Shown here: positions 1 to 6,925 of the stretch, one piece after another
Layout of the letters: every line of letters starts with the position of its first letter
Numbering within the stretch: the stretch's first letter is position 1
From: Gammaproteobacteria bacterium
Lineage (GTDB): Bacteria; Pseudomonadota; Gammaproteobacteria; SZUA-229
Assembly: GCA_029880105.1 (NCBI GenBank)
Contig: JAOUPA010000016.1
Span: forward strand, 1-20,156
Direction of reading: 5' to 3'
DNA length: 20,156 nt
Program-made: the position numbers and the translations under genes
The notes under the pieces: model-generated
Databases searched by the model: none
The model's input: the letters and a program-made list of their open reading frames with translations, nothing else
Told to the model about the DNA's origin: nothing

Positions 1-209
1 GCGGTGCCGTGCGCGCCGCAGCCAAAGCAATGATAAAACTGTTTGCTATCGCTGACAGTAAATGAAGGTGTTTTCTCATTATGGAAAGGGCAGCAGGCAG
101 TGTATTCTTTACCTTTCTTACGAAGTGGTACACGTGCGTTCACAACTTCAATGATATCTGCGCGAGATACCAGGTCATCGATAAAGTTTTGTGGAATACG
201 TCCTGCCAT
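1..209 (-). CDS. dnaG: DNA primase DnaG, N-terminal part (cut by window edge)
   Basis: DnaG makes the RNA primers for replication, acting with the DnaB helicase at the fork. Only the first 69 codons lie in the window; the rest continues past position 1. The start MAGRIPQNFIDDLVSRAD, and the zinc-ribbon motif with Cys-Cys-Pro-Phe-His followed by a Cys-x-x-Cys (CCPFHNEKTPSF, then YHCFGCGAHG), closely match the N-terminal zinc-binding domain of bacterial primases. The ATG at 209 is 18 bases after the stop of the dGTPase-like gene on the same strand, with no clear Shine-Dalgarno sequence, so it is probably co-transcribed with aroK-aroB-dgt. In many gammaproteobacteria dnaG instead follows rpsU or yqeY directly; here those genes are about 15.6 kb away. 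Confidence 0.95.
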   Translation of the reverse strand, partial: MAGRIPQNFIDDLVSRADIIEVVNARVPLRKKGKEYTACCPFHNEKTPSFTVSDSKQFYHCFGCGAHGT

Positions 210-227
210 ATTTATAGGCTAGATTTA

Positions 228-1412
228 CTACGGGATAAGATTAACAAAAGACAGCTGCCTGGGATTGAAAATACGCTCGTATTCGATAATCGCATAACGG
301 TCTGTCATGCCAGCGATATAGTCTGCGATGCCACGCGCCAGGCCATCCTTGCTATTAAGGCCTTCAAGTTTCTTGCAGTGTTCCAGTGCCTCAGTGGGCA
401 GGATGCGTGGGTCATGCATAAAGGCTTCAAACAGGGCTTTAATAATTGAAAAGGCCTTCATACTCATACGATGGACGCGATAGTGCTGGTACAGGTTGGT
501 ACGTAGGAATTGTTTGAGTTCCAGTTTTTGCTCGCACATCGTCTCGCTAAAAGCCATTAATGGTGCGGTTTGCTGACGGACATCATTGATGCTTTTGGGG
601 TCTGCATTGGCAATATTTTCACGTGAGGTATCAATCAGATCGACGACCATGACATTGATCATACGTCTTATGATCTCATGTATTAGCTGTCGATCATTCA
701 GGCCTGGGTATTTTTTAACAACGATATCATGCTGTTTCCTGAAGAGCTCAATTTTTAACAGATCATTGATGCGAATGAGGCCATAACGCAGGCCGTCATC
801 AACATCGTGATTATTGTATGCGGTCTCATCCGATAAATCGGTAAGCTGGGCTTCCAGGCTGGGCTGGGTTTTATTTAGAAAACGTTCTCCTAGTGCGCCT
901 AACTTTTTTGCATTGTTTTTTGAGCAGTGCTTGAGGATGCCCTCGCGAGTTTCATACGTTAAATTGAGACCAGAAAATTCGGCATATTTTTGTTCCAGTG
1001 TATCAACTACCCGTAGCGACTGTAGATTGTGTTCAAAACCGCCATGATCTTTCATGCATTCGTTGAGGGCGGTTTGTCCGGCGTGTCCAAAGGGTGTGTG
1101 GCCCAAATCGTGTGACAGTGCGATGGCCTCGGATAGGTCCTCGTGTAGGCCGAGTTCACGGGCAATACTGCGAGCAATCTGCGCTACCTCCAGAGAGTGC
1201 GTTAGACGTGTCCGAAATAAATCACCTTCGTGATTAACGAAAACCTGGGTCTTATACTCCAGCCGACGAAATGCGGCTGAATGAATGATGCGGTCACGGT
1301 CTCTCTGGTAATTATTTCGGTAGATGGGGGTTTCTTCATCATGAGCTCGACCCAATGACTTCCTGTCATTGCATGCATAGGGGGTCAGGCTACCAGAGTA
1401 AGTATGTTCCAT
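228..1412 (-). CDS. dgt: dGTP triphosphohydrolase-like HD-domain protein
   Basis: An HD-superfamily protein of the dGTPase-like family, whose studied members cleave dNTPs to the deoxynucleoside and tripolyphosphate in the cytoplasm. The predicted 394-residue protein has the HD metal site: a first His in RLTHSLEVAQ (about residue 72) and the SHDLGHTPFGHAG motif (His-Asp about 101-102), with a conserved DETAYNNHDVDDGLRYG stretch further on. The N-terminal RTDFQRDRDRI-like segment of the family appears as NNYQRDRDRIIHSAAFRRLEYKTQVF. I chose the ATG at 1412, four bases after the aroB stop, over an upstream start at 1472 that would overlap aroB by 56 bases and add a non-conserved extension. There is no strong ribosome site, so translation may be coupled to aroB. 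Substrate specificity is inferred from family only. Confidence 0.9.
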   Translation of the reverse strand: MEHTYSGSLTPYACNDRKSLGRAHDEETPIYRNNYQRDRDRIIHSAAFRRLEYKTQVFVNHEGDLFRTRLTHSLEVAQIARSIARELGLHEDLSEAIALSHDLGHTPFGHAGQTALNECMKDHGGFEHNLQSLRVVDTLEQKYAEFSGLNLTYETREGILKHCSKNNAKKLGALGERFLNKTQPSLEAQLTDLSDETAYNNHDVDDGLRYGLIRINDLLKIELFRKQHDIVVKKYPGLNDRQLIHEIIRRMINVMVVDLIDTSRENIANADPKSINDVRQQTAPLMAFSETMCEQKLELKQFLRTNLYQHYRVHRMSMKAFSIIKALFEAFMHDPRILPTEALEHCKKLEGLNSKDGLARGIADYIAGMTDRYAIIEYERIFNPRQLSFVNLIP

Positions 1413-1416
1413 GATT

Positions 1417-2508
1417 TTATTTTTTGTAGCTAATTCGAATAGCTTCAGCCAGTTGTTCCTTGCTGTAATCATTGGTGACTATGGCATGGCCAATACGCTT
1501 TAGCAGGACAAGGCGCAGCACGCCATCAAGCACTTTTTTATCAACAGACATTAGATCCAGAAATTGCTGCTCGCTCATGGAGTCAGGCGCCATGGTTGGT
1601 AATCTGGCATTCTCCATGATCGCAATGACTTTATTGACCTGCGCTTCATCGATCCAGCCTAACAGTGCTGACATCCTTGCTGCCATGCACATGCCTGCAC
1701 CAACGGCTTCACCATGTAACCATTCACCGTAGCCCATGCCGGTTTCGATGGCATGGCCAAAGGTATGACCAAGATTCAGCAGTGCCCGTTGCCCACTCTC
1801 TTTTTCGTCAGCGGCGACAACATCGGCTTTGGTCTGGCACGAGATCTTTATGGCATAGGCCAGTGCCTTTGGGTCGCGCTGGAGCAGGGCGTCCATGTTT
1901 TGATCGATCCAGTCAAAGAAGTCGGCATCTTTTATCAGGCCATATTTTATGACCTCAGCCAGGCCGGCGCTCAATTGACGGCTATCGAGTGTATTGAGCG
2001 TGCTGGTGTCGGCGATAACGGCACGCGGCTGGTAGAAGGCGCCGATCATGTTCTTGCCCAGGGGGTGATTGACGCCAGTCTTGCCACCAACTGAGGAGTC
2101 AACCTGAGAAAGCAAGGTCGTGGGTATCTGAATTAAATGCACGCCGCGTTGATAGCTGGCGGCGGCAAAACCGGCCATATCACCAACAACGCCACCGCCG
2201 AGCGCGATAATGGTAGTATTGCGATCCATGCGGTGGCTTAGCAGGGCATCATAGATGGTGTTGAGCACTTCCAGGTTTTTGTACTGTTCGCCATCGGGCA
2301 GAATCACGCTTTCAAAACGAATGCCTGATAACAGCGCCTCTACCTTTTTCAGGTACAGGGGGGCAACGATTTCATTGCTGACAATCAGGACGTTTTTGCC
2401 GGGAATGTGCTTTTTTAAAATATCAGGTTGATCGAGCAGGTTCTGGCCAATATAGATTGGGTAACTGCGTTCACCCAGATCAACCTTGAGCGTAGTAGTT
2501 TCAGACAT
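1417..2508 (-). CDS. aroB: 3-dehydroquinate synthase
   Basis: AroB converts DAHP (3-deoxy-D-arabino-heptulosonate 7-phosphate) to 3-dehydroquinate, the second step of the shikimate pathway, using NAD and a divalent metal in the cytoplasm. The 363-residue protein, close to the 362 of E. coli, shows the NAD-binding ALGGGVVGDMAGFAAAS motif, the PTTLLSQVDSSVGGKTGVNHP active-site segment, and metal-ligand histidine motifs LNLGHTFGHAIE and HGEAVGAGM. The ATG at 2508 (MSETTTLKVDLGERSYPIYIG) is chosen because the family begins just before the LGERSYPI segment; a start at 2541 would overlap aroK. It follows aroK by 16 bases and precedes the dGTPase-like gene by four, so the three genes probably form one transcript. 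Confidence 0.97.
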   Translation of the reverse strand: MSETTTLKVDLGERSYPIYIGQNLLDQPDILKKHIPGKNVLIVSNEIVAPLYLKKVEALLSGIRFESVILPDGEQYKNLEVLNTIYDALLSHRMDRNTTIIALGGGVVGDMAGFAAASYQRGVHLIQIPTTLLSQVDSSVGGKTGVNHPLGKNMIGAFYQPRAVIADTSTLNTLDSRQLSAGLAEVIKYGLIKDADFFDWIDQNMDALLQRDPKALAYAIKISCQTKADVVAADEKESGQRALLNLGHTFGHAIETGMGYGEWLHGEAVGAGMCMAARMSALLGWIDEAQVNKVIAIMENARLPTMAPDSMSEQQFLDLMSVDKKVLDGVLRLVLLKRIGHAIVTNDYSKEQLAEAIRISYKK

Positions 2509-2524
2509 CGAAGTATTCAGTTTT

Positions 2525-3046
2525 TTATGGACTGTTATCAAGATGGCTAATAATAGCCTGTATTACATAGCGTAGCGAGCTATTGCTGGTATCCACTATG
2601 TGGTCGGCGGTTTCCCTGTAGAGCGGGTCACGTTGCTCGATGAGCCGGGTGAGAATGGCTTCAGGTGACTCTGAACCATGTAAAAGAGGGCGGTTTTTGT
2701 CCTTATGAGTACGTTGAAGCAGGGACTCCAGGTCGCTATTCAGGTAAAACACCGTACCACGTGACTTCAGGTGCTGGCGATTAGTCTTGTTGAGTACTGC
2801 GCCACCACCCGTGGCCAGTACAATGCCCTGTTTCTGGGTAAACTCATCAATCACCGCAGCCTCGCGTTTGCGAAAACCTTCTTCACCTTCTTTTTCAAAG
2901 ATTAGCGGGATGTCTACTCCGGTGCGCTCTTCAATAATACGATCGGTGTCGAAGAAATCCATGTGAAGGCGGCGTGCGAGCTGGCGTCCCAAGGTGGTTT
3001 TGCCTGCACCCATGGGGCCAATGAGAAAAATACTGGAGGTTTGCAT
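2525..3046 (-). CDS. aroK: Shikimate kinase I
   Basis: AroK phosphorylates shikimate with ATP to shikimate 3-phosphate. The 173-residue product has exactly the length of E. coli AroK. Visible are the Walker A loop GPMGAGKTT (residues 10-18), the substrate-binding DTDRIIEERTG segment, GEEGFRKRE, the ATGGGAV loop and the lid KNRPLL. The ATG at 3046 is chosen because translation upstream of it is a non-conserved read-through that crosses the terminator hairpin. No Shine-Dalgarno sequence precedes it. Instead a perfect TATAAT lies six bases upstream, so transcription may begin at the start codon itself. It heads an aroK-aroB-dgt-dnaG run. Confidence 0.97.
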   Translation of the reverse strand: MQTSSIFLIGPMGAGKTTLGRQLARRLHMDFFDTDRIIEERTGVDIPLIFEKEGEEGFRKREAAVIDEFTQKQGIVLATGGGAVLNKTNRQHLKSRGTVFYLNSDLESLLQRTHKDKNRPLLHGSESPEAILTRLIEQRDPLYRETADHIVDTSNSSLRYVIQAIISHLDNSP

Positions 3047-3052
3047 GGCCAA

Positions 3053-3058
3053 ATTATA
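3053..3058 (-). promoter_or_regulatory. Candidate -10 element of a leaderless aroK promoter
   Basis: On the minus strand this reads TATAAT, a perfect sigma-70 -10 hexamer, and six bases separate it from the aroK ATG. Usual -10 to start-site spacing would place the transcript 5' end on or next to the A of the start codon. No good -35 hexamer is present at 16-18 bases. It lies downstream of the intrinsic terminator at 3095-3131, where a separate promoter for aroK would be expected. Confidence 0.5.
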
Positions 3059-3094
3059 CAGCGATATTGGTAATGCGGCGGCCTTGAGGCCTGA

Positions 3095-3131
3095 AAAAAT
3101 AGACCTGCCCCCTTGAATAGGGGGCAGGTCT
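3095..3131 (-). terminator. Intrinsic terminator after the pilus-linked lipoprotein gene
   Basis: A perfect 13-base-pair inverted repeat (3101-3113 and 3119-3131; one arm AGACCTGCCCCCT) with a five-base loop is followed on the minus strand by a run of six T at 3094-3099. The stem begins six bases after the stop codon of the lipoprotein gene. This is a textbook Rho-independent terminator for transcripts coming from pilM through the lipoprotein gene. The plus-strand side has no T-run, so it works in one direction only. Confidence 0.93.
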
Positions 3132-3137
3132 TGAGTG

Positions 3138-6100
3138 TTAGTCGATAAGTAATATAGGAGGCAGGCTGTATTTAATGCCCGCGACGGTAATATCAATATT
3201 CAGGACACCGTCACTTGTAGGTGTACCATCTGGAGAAAGATAGACCGTGTACTGGGTAACCCATTCATTACCTGCAACACCTGGATCAAGGCTTGTATTG
3301 GCAACGGTCTGGTTGCCGCCGGCAGTTATCGTGCCATTGCTTTCAATGAACATAACGGTACTGCCAACGGGCAGGATCTGGCCGAGCTGGCTACCGGCAA
3401 TGGTGAAGGTCACCGATGACACTGTGGTCAGATTAAAGAAAGTTGGGTAGTTGACGCCAAGGGCACAGTCGGCCTTGCTGGTGCAGATATTATTGGTGCC
3501 ACCATTGGTGCCCATTGCATAGAGCGCTGGCGTATCTTCAGCCATGACGAGCACCAGTGAATCACGGACTGTGACCGATGCAGCGGTACCGCACAGTGTA
3601 GGGTGTGTGCAGCCAGCACCATTGTACTTGCCATCACCGGTACTGTAGTTACCGCTATTATTGAAGTCGATGTAATACTCGCCAGCGGTGTAGCTGCCAT
3701 CTTCATTATCGTCCCTGAATGCCTCATCCAGGTCTGTGTGAACATCAGAAGCAGCCGCAGCGCCATCACTAAATACGCCATTTGCATCGTTATCAATAAA
3801 GGACTCTTCACCCTCAACAGTGGCAATAATGGTTGAACGGCCCTTATTGGCAGCACTGCCTCTTGGGCTCTGGCTGGTCCAGGTGACTGAACACTGTCCA
3901 TTCTTTGTGGTGCAGCTTGATACGATAGCGCCCAGCTCAGTGCTAAATAATACGGCAGTACCATCCTGGATTTTATTATTGAAGCGGTCAGCCAGGCGTG
4001 CAGTGATCGTTACATCTGTGCCATTCAGATTCCATGCCCGTGGATTGAGCTGAGTGGCTGATAGCGAGAAGCTGTCCTGATCCGGTGGGCCAGTTGCGAT
4101 AACAATTGCGCTCGAGGTAGTTGATAACAGTGGATTACTGGCGACTGTAGCGGTAACACGTACACTGGTAGCAACTGTACCTGACTGTACGGTGGCGGTT
4201 ACTTCGCCATTTGCATTAGTGGCTGCAGTGGTGCTAGCCAGCTTTAAGCCGCCGACTGTGCTATCTAACGTGAAATTAACGGTCTCGTTGGGTTTGGGGG
4301 CGCCAACTACATCGGTAACAGTAAATTTAATCACCGAACTTTCAGGCAGGCCGGTGGTGCTGCCTGTTCCGAGTAATGCGATCTCTGAAGCAGAGGGCGC
4401 AGCTGATTGAATTGAGCCAGCACTTGGTGGGGTGACGATTACGTCGCCAGTGGCGATGGCTGTATCACCACTGGTGACAATAATTGTGTCGATGCCGGCG
4501 CAGGCAACAGAGGTATAAGTGACCGAGGCTATACCTGTGGTGGTTACCACAGTTGCTGTATCAAAGTATGCTGCGCCACTGGCTACACATGAGGATGTGA
4601 AATTAACCGTATTTGTGTTTGTGGAAAGATTACCGTTGCTGTCCACGATATTTACTGAAACAGCGGTAGAACCCTGGTAGGCCAGATTGGTAGCGGTGAT
4701 ATTGAGAGCGCCATTAACAAATGCCGCACCAGTACCTGTGCCCAGTTTTATCGTTGAAGGTATCACGCCTGCTGCGCCTGTGTCGTCGATAGCGGCGATA
4801 TACATACTGTAAGTATTGCCACCGTCGCCCATTTTGACATCTACAGATAAGGCGCCGTCATTGGATGGCGTATTATCGGCAGCAAGTGAAACATAGAACG
4901 AATTAGGGTAAGGAGCAGTGGTATTGCCCACGGAGTCATTGGCGCCGCTGACGATTTTTCCATTTGTGGCGTCAAAGGCAATATCTGTACCAGCGGGTAA
5001 TGTCTGGGCATTTTCAATACCGCCTATGGTTACTATGAGGTTGCCGGTATTAGCCGTACTCAGGCTTGCACCAGAGAAACGGTAAGCCAGACAGGAGGCA
5101 TAATCACTACAGAGGTTATCAGGAGATCCATTCACTCCCATTGCGAAAATAGCGGGCACATCTTCTGACATGACTAGCACGAGTGAGTCACGTACGGTAA
5201 CAGACTTTGTCGCAGAACAGCCACTAGAGCAACCGGATCCATTGTATGTGCCGTCGGCGACATCCCAGTTGCCATTGCCATTGAAATCTACAAATGGTTC
5301 GCCAGTATCATAGGCACCATTTTCATTTTCATCCATATAGGCTTCATCAAGATCGGTGAAGGTATCAGTACCGCTATCGAATACACCATTGGCGTTAACG
5401 TCAATGAAAGATTCTTCACCTTCAACATGAGCCAGGATTGTTGTACGGCCAAAATTTGCAGCACTACCTCTTGGTTGCTGGCTAATCCAGTTTACAGTAC
5501 ATGCACCATTGACAGTTGTGCAGCTTGATTGAATTGAGCCGAGTTCTGTGGTGAATAATACGGCAGTACCATCCTGAATTGGATTGTTGTATCGGTCTGC
5601 AAGGCGAGCGGTGATTCCGACAGTCACGCCATCACGATTCCATGCCCTTGGATTTAATGTAACAGCTGATAACGACATACTATTCTGGTCGGCTGGTCCT
5701 GTCGCAATAGCAATGGTGTCGGAGGTTGTAGCAAGGGCAGTGTTGCCGGTGACGATAGCAGTAACGCTGACACTGGTTGCTACTGTGCCGGATTGAATTG
5801 TAGTTGTAACCTCACCATTTGCCGCACTGATAGCTGTATAAGTGGAGAGGGTTATACCGCCAATAGTGCTGTCGAGAGAGAAAGCGACAGCCTGATTGGA
5901 AACAGGAGCACCATTACCATCCAATATTGTAAATTTTACAGTAGAGTTTTCAGGCAGACCTGTTGTGTTACCTGTGCCTTGCAAGGCGATAAGTGTATTC
6001 GATACTGAGGTGAATTGAATTGAGCCAGCATTGGCAGCAGCCACGGTCACGGTACCGGTTGCGATTTTGTTAATGCTACCGACGGCTACTGTGGCGGTAA

Positions 6101-6866
6101 TGGTGTCATTGCCAACGCAGCCTGATGCGTTATATGTGGTGGTCGCAGTACCTGTGCTGGTTGTAATAATGGTGCTGTTAAAATTGGCCTTACCTAGCTG
6201 CTCACAATCAGATGAGAAGGTCACACTGTGTACATCAGTGAGCAGATCTCCTGCTGCATCAACAAGATTTACAGATACGGTAGTGCTGCCGTCTGAAGCA
6301 ATATTGGGCAGGGTTATATTTACCGCTCCCTCTGTGAAGGATGCTAATGTGCCAGTACCCACACGTAATGTATTAGATGTAACCGGTGCAGAAGAGCTGA
6401 TCGTAATATCACCTGTTGCCTGTAAGCTTGCATCCCATTGCGCAGTAGCAATGACGGTATCCTGGGCAACGCAGCCTTTATCAATATAGGTGGTGGTTGC
6501 TATTCCAGTGGTTGATGTGACACTCGTTGCAGTGAAGGAAGCCAGGCCCTGTATAGAGCAGTATGACTCAAAATTAACCGTATTAGTGCCTTTGTCGAGA
6601 TTGTTATTGCTGTCTACGATATATACAGTGATATCTGTAGTGCCGCTAACTGCGACCTGTGGAACCTTGATTTCAAGGTTGCCAGGACTAAAGGTGCTGC
6701 CACTGCCTGTACCGATGCTTAAAACACCGGTCGTCCCATTAGTGCCGGCTGTTCCTGTTCCTGTTCCTGTTCCTGTTCCTGTTAATACATCTTTGTCTGT
6801 GCAGCCGAATAGAAAGAATGCGGATGCAATAATGGCCAGGTATTTGCGGTAACTTGTATGGTTCAT
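3138..6866 (-). CDS. Large multi-module Ig-like surface lipoprotein of unknown function, downstream of pilQ
   Basis: I do not recognise this 1242-residue protein as a named family. It starts with a lipoprotein signal peptide: Arg and Lys at 7-8, a hydrophobic run, and lipobox LFGC with Cys22; Thr rather than Asp at +2 favours the outer membrane. A Thr-Gly linker (about 28-47) follows. Then come modules A1 (48-162), A2 (163-280), B1 (281-704), A3 (705-816) and B2 (817-1242). All are Thr/Ser/Val/Gly-rich beta-type sequence resembling bacterial Ig-like (Big/invasin-type) domains, with phrases such as NGEVTTTIQSGTVATSVSVTA. Each A module has one cysteine pair and each B module three. B1 carries three DxNxNGxxD loops of calcium-binding type. 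No C-terminal barrel or sorting signal is seen, so the lipid is the likely anchor. The gene is 59 bases after pilQ and ends in a strong terminator, so it is probably the last gene of the pil operon. A pilus-associated adhesin or secretin accessory is an inference from context only. Confidence 0.9.
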   Translation of the reverse strand: MNHTSYRKYLAIIASAFFLFGCTDKDVLTGTGTGTGTGTAGTNGTTGVLSIGTGSGSTFSPGNLEIKVPQVAVSGTTDITVYIVDSNNNLDKGTNTVNFESYCSIQGLASFTATSVTSTTGIATTTYIDKGCVAQDTVIATAQWDASLQATGDITISSSAPVTSNTLRVGTGTLASFTEGAVNITLPNIASDGSTTVSVNLVDAAGDLLTDVHSVTFSSDCEQLGKANFNSTIITTSTGTATTTYNASGCVGNDTITATVAVGSINKIATGTVTVAAANAGSIQFTSVSNTLIALQGTGNTTGLPENSTVKFTILDGNGAPVSNQAVAFSLDSTIGGITLSTYTAISAANGEVTTTIQSGTVATSVSVTAIVTGNTALATTSDTIAIATGPADQNSMSLSAVTLNPRAWNRDGVTVGITARLADRYNNPIQDGTAVLFTTELGSIQSSCTTVNGACTVNWISQQPRGSAANFGRTTILAHVEGEESFIDVNANGVFDSGTDTFTDLDEAYMDENENGAYDTGEPFVDFNGNGNWDVADGTYNGSGCSSGCSATKSVTVRDSLVLVMSEDVPAIFAMGVNGSPDNLCSDYASCLAYRFSGASLSTANTGNLIVTIGGIENAQTLPAGTDIAFDATNGKIVSGANDSVGNTTAPYPNSFYVSLAADNTPSNDGALSVDVKMGDGGNTYSMYIAAIDDTGAAGVIPSTIKLGTGTGAAFVNGALNITATNLAYQGSTAVSVNIVDSNGNLSTNTNTVNFTSSCVASGAAYFDTATVVTTTGIASVTYTSVACAGIDTIIVTSGDTAIATGDVIVTPPSAGSIQSAAPSASEIALLGTGSTTGLPESSVIKFTVTDVVGAPKPNETVNFTLDSTVGGLKLASTTAATNANGEVTATVQSGTVATSVRVTATVASNPLLSTTSSAIVIATGPPDQDSFSLSATQLNPRAWNLNGTDVTITARLADRFNNKIQDGTAVLFSTELGAIVSSCTTKNGQCSVTWTSQSPRGSAANKGRSTIIATVEGEESFIDNDANGVFSDGAAAASDVHTDLDEAFRDDNEDGSYTAGEYYIDFNNSGNYSTGDGKYNGAGCTHPTLCGTAASVTVRDSLVLVMAEDTPALYAMGTNGGTNNICTSKADCALGVNYPTFFNLTTVSSVTFTIAGSQLGQILPVGSTVMFIESNGTITAGGNQTVANTSLDPGVAGNEWVTQYTVYLSPDGTPTSDGVLNIDITVAGIKYSLPPILLID
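3141..4754 (-). repeat. Second copy of the A-B module pair (A3-B2)
   Basis: Residues 705-1242 repeat residues 163-704 in the same order. A3 begins IKLGTGTGAAFVNGALNIT against RVGTGTLASFTEGAVNIT in A2; B2 begins GSIQ and shares LNPRAWN, ITARLADRFNN, IQDGTAVLF, PRGSAAN, VEGEESFID, VRDSLVLVM and AMG with B1. At DNA level most third codon positions have diverged, but islands remain identical, for example 23 bases at 3946-3968 and 5554-5576. The duplication is therefore old, not an assembly artefact. Confidence 0.85.
4755..6380 (-). repeat. First copy of the A-B module pair (A2-B1)
   Basis: Encodes residues 163-704 and is matched by residues 705-1242. The B part (281-704, 424 residues) and its partner (426 residues) are nearly the same length. 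An additional unpaired A-type module (A1, 6381-6725) precedes it, giving A1-A2-B1-A3-B2. The cysteine pattern (one pair in A, three in B) is kept in both copies. Confidence 0.85.
6749..6783 (-). repeat. In-frame hexanucleotide microsatellite coding for Thr-Gly
   Basis: On the plus strand GTTCCT is repeated five times from 6751 to 6780, with partial copies on both sides. On the coding strand this gives alternating Thr-Gly codons (residues about 29-38). It lies just after the lipidated Cys22. Because the unit is six bases, gain or loss of copies keeps the frame and changes only the length of the tether between lipid anchor and first Ig-like module. Confidence 0.9.
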
Positions 6867-6886
6867 AAGTCTATGCCTATTTTATC

Positions 6887-6916
6887 TATATAGTGAATGC
6901 TTCTTTAAAGATGCAA
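6887..6916 (-). promoter_or_regulatory. Possible internal promoter before the lipoprotein gene
   Basis: In the 59-base gap after pilQ, the minus strand has TTGCAT (6911-6916) and TATATA (6887-6892) separated by 18 bases, a fair sigma-70 match. This could give the lipoprotein gene expression independent of the pil operon. The gap is AT-rich, so chance matches are likely. No strong Shine-Dalgarno sequence precedes the ATG at 6866. Confidence 0.35.
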
Positions 6917-6925
6917 ACTCTGTTC

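Noticed and set aside
3080..3091. GGCCT-TG-AGGCC palindrome between the terminator and aroK as an operator
   Set aside because: A five-base stem with two-base loop in a short spacer is easily due to chance and matches no operator I recognise. It may only form part of the untranslated spacer.
3047..3196. Extended aroK start at 3196
   Set aside because: The added 50 residues cross the terminator hairpin and the end of the lipoprotein gene and match nothing in shikimate kinases. The ATG at 3046 gives exactly the usual length.
3428..3964. 178-codon minus-strand frame within the lipoprotein gene
   Set aside because: It is a different frame of the same strand across the B2 module, which shows conserved repeat blocks in the main frame. 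Its Met/Ser/Arg-rich translation has no motif.
6749..6783. CRISPR array at the GTTCCT tandem repeat
   Set aside because: The six-base units are contiguous with no spacers and lie in a coding frame.
6031..6852. Long plus-strand open reading frames opposite the lipoprotein gene (6031-6489 and 6490-6852)
   Set aside because: They are antisense to a well-supported gene. Their hydrophobic Val/Leu/Thr composition is what the reverse of Thr/Ser/Gly-rich repeats gives, and they have no ribosome sites or family motifs.
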